Of a stretch of 38,173 nt of DNA, positions 33,712-38,173 are shown piece after piece. The stretch covers positions 1 through 38,173 of the forward strand of contig NZ_CAMPHI010000046.1 in the NCBI RefSeq assembly GCF_946885955.1, read 5' to 3'. The DNA comes from an uncultured Pseudomonas sp. GTDB taxonomy: Bacteria; Pseudomonadota; Gammaproteobacteria; Pseudomonadales; Pseudomonadaceae. The notes under the pieces were generated by a model, which searched no databases, had not been told where the DNA came from, and saw only the letters and a program-made list of their open reading frames with translations. The number at the start of each line of letters is the position of its first letter. Position 1 is the stretch's first letter. Position numbers and translations under genes: made by a program.

Positions 33712-35100
33712 ATGAAAACACCCTTGCTGTGCGCCGTCGTCATGGCGCTGCTCGCGCTGGCCCAACCGGCCAGCGCCGAGGAGCAGGCCTGCGACCTCGA
33801 GTGCCTGCTGTGCCCAGGCCTGTCCGATCCGAAAAACTATGCCGAAGGCATCATGAAGTCGCTGGACACGCTGGCGCCCGGCAAAGACAAGTGGCTGTTC
33901 CGCTCCGCCGTGGATCTGGCCAACGACTTCGGCATGCCCCAGGCGATGCGCCCCGAGTTCGCCCGCCTGATGGCCACCTTCGCGGCGAAGAACATCCGCG
34001 TGGCCATTGCCGTACAACCCACCCGGGGCCTGATGCACCGCGACAAGATCCGCCCGGACGCCGCCTATGGCTTCGACTTCGCCGTGGCCCGGCACAACCT
34101 CGCCGGCTACATCGAACAACTGCGCCAGGGCGGTGCCCTGGTGCCGGACATCATGCCGCTGGTGGACAACCCGCCGGAGCAGGAATATTTCTTTCGCCGC
34201 GACCACCACTGGACGCCGTCCGGCGCCGAGGCCACCGCGCGCATCGTCGCCGATCGCATCATCGCCGACCCGGTCTATCCGCAGTTGAGCAAAAAGCAGT
34301 TCCGCACCGACCCGGGGGTGATGATCCCCAAGGACGGCACCATGAGCCGCGGTCTCAAGCGCATCTGCGGCAACAACTTCGGTTTCCAGTACGTTCGCGG
34401 CTTCCAGACCATTCCGGTGGACGCTGGCGCCGACGCCCTGTTCGATGACAGCGCCGCCGAAGTGGTGCTGATCGGCACCAGCAACTCCGCCAACCGTGAA
34501 GAGGAAACCAAGAATTACAACTTCGAAGGTTTTCTCAAGGAATACCTCAGCGTCGACATCCTCAACTACGCCCTGCCCGGCGCAGGCCAGGACGGCTCGC
34601 TGATCCAGTACCTGCATTCCAGCGACTATGACCCCGAGGCCCCGCCCAAGCTGATCATCTGGGAGTTGCCGGCGAGTTTCGCCCTGGAAACCCCGCTGAC
34701 CTATCGCCAGTTGATCCCCGCGATCAATGGCGGTTGCAGCCACTCGCCGAAGGTTCTGGCCAGCGCCAGCCATGAGTTGCCCGGGCTGAAGACCGCCGAA
34801 CGCATCGAGCTGCTAAGCAACGCCGGACAACAGCGGCAGGACCTGAAAAACCTGCAGGGCTTTCTCGAAATCAGGATTGCCGATCTGAACGTCAAGGACT
34901 TCTACATCATCACCTATTACGACAACGGCACCCGCGACAAAGTCTGGTATCGCCGCGAAGGCATCGTCGACGGCGGCCTTTATTACCTGGAGCTGAGTCA
35001 CGCGCCCGAGCATCGCAACGCCAACCTGCTGTCAGTGTTCATGGAGCCGGTCGCCGCACTGGAAACCCCGACCAAGGTGGAGGTGAAACTGTGCCTGTAA
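33712..35100 (+). CDS. algX: Alginate acetyltransferase AlgX
   Basis: 462 residues, close to the ~474 of P. aeruginosa AlgX. Signal peptide 1-22 (ASA-EE). The SGNH-like domain starts with LLCPGLSDPKNYAEG and KDKWLFRSAVDL. Catalytic candidates are Asp164 and His166 in FFRRDHHWTPSG and Ser257 in LIGTSNSANR. The C-terminal part (about 350-462) is the beta-sandwich carbohydrate-binding module, with LSVFMEPVAAL near the end. AlgX transfers acetyl to mannuronate O2/O3 and also holds the periplasmic complex together. Its stop overlaps the algL GTG start by 10 bases. Confidence 0.95.
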   Translation: MKTPLLCAVVMALLALAQPASAEEQACDLECLLCPGLSDPKNYAEGIMKSLDTLAPGKDKWLFRSAVDLANDFGMPQAMRPEFARLMATFAAKNIRVAIAVQPTRGLMHRDKIRPDAAYGFDFAVARHNLAGYIEQLRQGGALVPDIMPLVDNPPEQEYFFRRDHHWTPSGAEATARIVADRIIADPVYPQLSKKQFRTDPGVMIPKDGTMSRGLKRICGNNFGFQYVRGFQTIPVDAGADALFDDSAAEVVLIGTSNSANREEETKNYNFEGFLKEYLSVDILNYALPGAGQDGSLIQYLHSSDYDPEAPPKLIIWELPASFALETPLTYRQLIPAINGGCSHSPKVLASASHELPGLKTAERIELLSNAGQQRQDLKNLQGFLEIRIADLNVKDFYIITYYDNGTRDKVWYRREGIVDGGLYYLELSHAPEHRNANLLSVFMEPVAALETPTKVEVKLCL

Positions 35101-36224
35101 GTCGCCTGTTCGTTCCGCTCGTAGGCGCTGCCCTGGCACTTGGTGTCGCGCTCCCCGCACACGCGGCGTTGCGCTCGATCTGGCAGGCGGGGGCCGCCGC
35201 CACGCCAGCGCCGCTCGACTACACCAGCCTGACCTGTCGCAAACAGGTGCCGCCCCCTTATACCGGCCCCCTGCAGATCGACAGCAAGTACGACCAGAGC
35301 GACCCGAGCAAATCCACCCTTAGCACCAAGAGTCAGTCGGCGGCCTCGCAGCTGGCCTACCGCAGCGCCACCGAGTACACCAAGAACCTGGTGCGTTTCG
35401 CCGACTACTATGTGCGCGCGGAAACCCCAGGCCATGCGGCCATGGCCCTGGCCTGCATCGATCAGTGGCTGCAGACCTGGGCCGAAGCCGATGCCCTGAG
35501 CAGCCGCGACGCCAGCAAGACCGGGCTCGCCATACGCAAATGGAGCCTGGTGGCGATCTCCTCGGTGATCCTCAAGACCCAGGCACTCAGCCATGGCCAA
35601 CTGCAGCTGAGCGACGCACAGCGCAAATGGCTGAACCATTTGGCCACGCTGGTGATGGAGGATTACGCACCACGCCTCGAGCCCGACTTCGTCTATTTCA
35701 ACAACCATGACTACTGGGCCGCCTGGGCGCTGGCCTCGACCGGCATCGTGCTCGATCAACCGCGCTATCTGGACATCGCCGAGCGCGTCATGCGCCGCGC
35801 CCTGCAGCAAATCACCCCCGGCGCGGACGGTCGCTACGCCTACCTGCCGAACGAACTGGCGCGCGGCAAGCTGGCCGCCAACTACACCCATTACGCCCTG
35901 GTGCCGCTGACCCTGGTGGCCGAGGCGCTGCGTCGCAACGGCAACCGCCTGAGCGAGGACGACGAGCACAAGCTCGAACTGCTGGCGAATTTCGCCGCGC
36001 AACTGGTGCTCGACCCGAAACAGCTGCCGGAGCTCAAAGGGCAGAAACAGGAACCGGTGCAACCCTACAAGATGGCCTGGCTGATTCCCTTCCTCAGCCA
36101 TGCACCGAAACACCAACTGGCCAACCGCCTGTATCGAGAGGAAGCCGGCTCGATCGACGGTTACAGCCAGATCGGCGGACGTATCGAGCCGCTCTACCCT
36201 TCCCTGCAGGCTCTGAAAAGGTGA
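35091..36224 (+). CDS. algL: Periplasmic alginate lyase AlgL (PL5)
   Basis: 377 residues from a GTG start within the end of algX, preceded by GGTGGAGGTG. Signal peptide 1-25 (ending PAHA-A). Family PL5 features: YRSATEYTKNLVRFADYY, FVYFNNHDYWAAWA with His206, ELARGKLAANYTHYAL with Arg258, Tyr265 and Tyr268, and the C-terminal GGRIEPLYP. It cleaves polymannuronate by beta-elimination and clears polymer that strays into the periplasm. All expected catalytic residues seem present. Tight overlaps with both neighbours (4 bases with the extended algG frame) support co-translation. Confidence 0.95.
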   Translation: MPVSRLFVPLVGAALALGVALPAHAALRSIWQAGAAATPAPLDYTSLTCRKQVPPPYTGPLQIDSKYDQSDPSKSTLSTKSQSAASQLAYRSATEYTKNLVRFADYYVRAETPGHAAMALACIDQWLQTWAEADALSSRDASKTGLAIRKWSLVAISSVILKTQALSHGQLQLSDAQRKWLNHLATLVMEDYAPRLEPDFVYFNNHDYWAAWALASTGIVLDQPRYLDIAERVMRRALQQITPGADGRYAYLPNELARGKLAANYTHYALVPLTLVAEALRRNGNRLSEDDEHKLELLANFAAQLVLDPKQLPELKGQKQEPVQPYKMAWLIPFLSHAPKHQLANRLYREEAGSIDGYSQIGGRIEPLYPSLQALKR

Positions 36225-36229
36225 CACCC

Positions 36230-37783
36230 ATGTCGACCGCCCCAATCCAGGCCGCGCACTCCCCATGCGGCGCCATCCGCTGCGCAGGCCCAACACTCGC
36301 GCGCTGGCTGGCGCTCGCCATGCTGGCCGGCGCACCGCTATGGGCCAGTGCCGCCGAGCCGATCAGCCTGTTCCCCGGCGCCGCCCAGCAAAGCGAGCTG
36401 GACAGCCTGCGCGAATCGATGGCGAACGGCCCGACGGCTGAGCAGGTCAGCGCCAAGCTGCCGAGCGCACGCGGCAAAACATCCCTGCGCACCATGTTTT
36501 CCGCCCAGGTCGGCAGCTGGCCGTTCGAACCCTTCGTGCATAACGGCCTGTTCAAGGTGATCGCCGGCTATCAGGCCGCGCACCCGCAGACGCTGCGCAT
36601 CAGTGGCGGGCGCATCGACCTTGAGCAACTGTTTCGCGCCGTCGACAACCCGCAGATCCTGCGTCGGCACAAGGACGGCTACCTGCTCAGCTATCCATTG
36701 CTGATCGACGCCGACGCCGCCCTGGTGGTCGACAACGTCAGCCTCTACCTGAACGCCAACAGCGGCAGCGCTCTGATCAATCAGGGCCAGCTGATCCTAA
36801 GTCATGCCCTGGTCCAGGGCTGGAGCGGTGCGCATACGGAAACCGCGCAAGCGGGTTTTCGCCCCTTCATCATGTCCTGGGCCGGCAGCGTCACCCTGGT
36901 CGAACATTCGACCCTGTCCCGCCTCGGCTACAACGCGCACCTGGCCCGTGGGCTCGGTGCCGCCCGCAGCATCGAACAGGGCCGTCATATAGCACCGGCA
37001 CGGCTGTGGATTCATGACAGCCTGTTCGATGAGCTGTCCACCGCGCTGGACGCCAGTGACGCAACGTTGCGGGTCGACAACAACCGCTTCGAACGCTTGC
37101 AGCAATACGCCCTGGATATTTCCGACAGCCAGCTGCAGGTGCAGGGCAACCGAATCGATCAGGTGCGCAACAACAGCGGCATGCGTATCCGCGGGCGCAG
37201 CAGTGGCCGCGTACAGGACAACGTGATCAGCGCCACCGGCAAGGCCGGTATCGAGGTCGTGGAACAACGCGGCGATCTGCTGATCGACGGCAACCTGCTC
37301 GGTACTTCGGCCGGCAATGCGATCCAGCTGCGCGACAGCGTCGGCGAAGGCAACCTGCTGCTGTTGCGCAACCACATCTTCAATAGCGGCTACAGCGGTA
37401 TCGACGCGCTCAACGTCAAACGCGCCTATGTCGCGGAGAATCACATCAGCGGCACCCCCGAATACGCCATCAGCTTCCGCCATCCGGCCGCTGGCGGCGA
37501 TCGCCTGGTGTTGATCGGCAATAGCCTGAGCCAAACCGGCAAGGCACTGATCCGGGTCGAAGGCCAGGACAGCCTGATCCTCGGCGACAACCATTTCCAC
37601 CTGACGCCACCGCACCAGGAAATTCTCGCGGGCGATCTACTGGCGCTGCAGAGTCTATTGCTCGACGCCTTGCGCGTACCCGGCTGCTTTATCGAAGTAC
37701 ACCCCGCCCTCACCGCGAAAAATCCGCCGACGCCGCTGCTGCCGGCCGGTTCTGGGGCCAACGGTTGCGACGACAGCAGCTGA
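36230..37783 (+). CDS. algG: AlgG-like beta-helix protein lacking the epimerase DPHD motif
   Basis: 517 residues from ATG 36230, with AAGG 8 bases upstream; a GTG at 36221 is possible. Signal peptide about 1-42. The N-terminal part has RISGGRIDLEQLFRAVDNP and YLLSYPLLIDADAALVVD, then FRPFIMSWAGSVTLVEHSTL and LGYNAH, which align with AlgG mannuronan C5-epimerases. A right-handed beta-helix follows (repeated NRI, NNRF, ENHI, GNL turns). Where AlgG has YGIDPHDRS this protein has YALDISDSQ (Asp296-Ile-Ser298-Asp299), so the catalytic His is Ser. The later RKKHG and catalytic Arg region reads RNNSGMRIRG. It is last in the cluster, not next to algE. An inactive scaffold or altered enzyme is likely; the gene itself is intact. 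Confidence 0.85.
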   Translation: MSTAPIQAAHSPCGAIRCAGPTLARWLALAMLAGAPLWASAAEPISLFPGAAQQSELDSLRESMANGPTAEQVSAKLPSARGKTSLRTMFSAQVGSWPFEPFVHNGLFKVIAGYQAAHPQTLRISGGRIDLEQLFRAVDNPQILRRHKDGYLLSYPLLIDADAALVVDNVSLYLNANSGSALINQGQLILSHALVQGWSGAHTETAQAGFRPFIMSWAGSVTLVEHSTLSRLGYNAHLARGLGAARSIEQGRHIAPARLWIHDSLFDELSTALDASDATLRVDNNRFERLQQYALDISDSQLQVQGNRIDQVRNNSGMRIRGRSSGRVQDNVISATGKAGIEVVEQRGDLLIDGNLLGTSAGNAIQLRDSVGEGNLLLLRNHIFNSGYSGIDALNVKRAYVAENHISGTPEYAISFRHPAAGGDRLVLIGNSLSQTGKALIRVEGQDSLILGDNHFHLTPPHQEILAGDLLALQSLLLDALRVPGCFIEVHPALTAKNPPTPLLPAGSGANGCDDSS

Positions 37784-37815
37784 GGCGATGCTTAGCGCGG
37801 TTTATCCGAGGCAAT

Positions 37816-37852
37816 AAAAAGCCCCCGCCAACTCACGTTGACGGGGGCTTTT
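37816..37852. terminator. Bidirectional terminator between algG and typA
   Basis: GCCCCCGCCAAC (37821-37832) pairs with GTTGACGGGGGC (37837-37848) around the loop TCAC with one mismatch. A5 precedes and T4 follows, so it can stop both the alginate transcript (plus strand) and typA (minus strand). Confidence 0.92.
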
Positions 37853-37871
37853 CAGTTACCAGGCTTTAGGA

Positions 37872-38173
37872 TCAGGCCTTGGATTTCTTCGCGGCGCGGC
37901 TACGCTCGCCTTCGTCGAGGATCTTCTTGCGCAGACGGATCGACTTCGGCGTGACTTCACACAGCTCGTCGTCCTGGATGAATTCCAGTGCCTGCTCCAG
38001 GGTGAAGCGAACAGGTGGAACCAGGGCGATGGTCTCGTCCTTGCCGGAAGCACGCATGTTGTCGAGCTTCTTGCCTTTGGTTGGGTTGACGCCCATGTCG
38101 TTGTCACGGCTGTTCAGACCGACGATCTGACCGTTGTAGATTTCCTGGCCGTGCTCGACGAACAGCTTGCCGC
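37872..38173 (-). CDS. typA: Ribosome-associated GTPase TypA/BipA, C-terminal end (5' part beyond window)
   Basis: The last 100 residues are visible and the frame is open to the right edge. They include [58 protein letters not shown] and [20 protein letters not shown], the conserved BipA C-terminal domain. It ends in a basic Lys/Arg/Ala tail. The GTPase and EF-G-like domains lie outside the window. TypA binds 70S ribosomes under stress and cold. Its position next to the estA/DUF2339 block agrees, from memory, with P. aeruginosa (PA5117), apart from the alginate genes lying between. Confidence 0.95.
   Translation of the reverse strand, partial: GKLFVEHGQEIYNGQIVGLNSRDNDMGVNPTKGKKLDNMRASGKDETIALVPPVRFTLEQALEFIQDDELCEVTPKSIRLRKKILDEGERSRAAKKSKA

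Noticed and set aside
36222..37783. AlgG motif change considered as a sequencing frameshift
   Set aside because: The frame is continuous from start to stop, with good beta-helix periodicity on both sides of the changed motif, so a local frameshift does not explain it.

Overview
The window looks like a chromosomal segment of a Pseudomonas or close relative. Protein sequences resemble Pseudomonas families throughout: the esterase autotransporter EstA, Blc, class I fructose-1,6-bisphosphatase, TypA and a full alginate gene set. Most of the window is GC-rich, except the 1-2750 region and the stretch upstream of algD, which are visibly more AT-rich. No tRNA, rRNA, transposase, integrase or CRISPR array was found.

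Layout. (1) 1-6437, minus strand: a type I secretion locus. An HlyB-type exporter is followed by an HlyD-type adaptor, a small unknown membrane protein, and a large repeat-rich protein that starts at a TTG codon and runs off the left edge. That protein carries 43-residue EF-hand-like repeats and a glycine-rich 9-residue repeat, and is the likely secretion substrate. (2) 6719-10290, minus strand: four tightly packed genes encoding a DarA-like flavodoxin-fold protein, a DarB-like ketosynthase III, an unknown 135-residue protein and a BtrH-like protein. They look like a small uncharacterised biosynthetic operon. A DUF2141 gene diverges from it. (3) 10861-21473: conserved housekeeping genes (blc, a small lipoprotein, DUF924, fbp, estA, DUF3999, DUF2339, YkgJ-like). 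From memory this resembles the P. aeruginosa PA5107-PA5114 neighbourhood. (4) 21474-37783, plus strand: a complete alginate cluster in the order algD-algA-(small ORF)-alg8-alg44-algK-algE-algI-algJ-algF-algX-algL-algG. (5) 37872 to the right edge, minus strand: the end of typA, separated from algG by a bidirectional terminator.

The alginate cluster is the most unusual part. AlgA and AlgD supply GDP-mannuronate. Alg8 and Alg44 polymerise it at the inner membrane under c-di-GMP control. AlgK, AlgX, AlgG and AlgL act in the periplasm, AlgI, AlgJ, AlgF and AlgX acetylate, and AlgE exports. Compared with the canonical operon (D-8-44-K-E-G-X-L-I-J-F-A), algA has moved to second place and the order after algE is rearranged. 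The cluster also sits between the YkgJ-like gene and typA, not at the P. aeruginosa PA3540-PA3551 position. Two proteins depart from their families: AlgG has DISD where the epimerase catalytic DPHD motif is expected, and AlgK has an ordinary signal peptide with no lipobox. A reasonable inference is a variant alginate system making a polymannuronate-rich, probably acetylated polymer.

Limits: comparisons with reference proteins and locus positions are from memory, and no alignments or searches were run.
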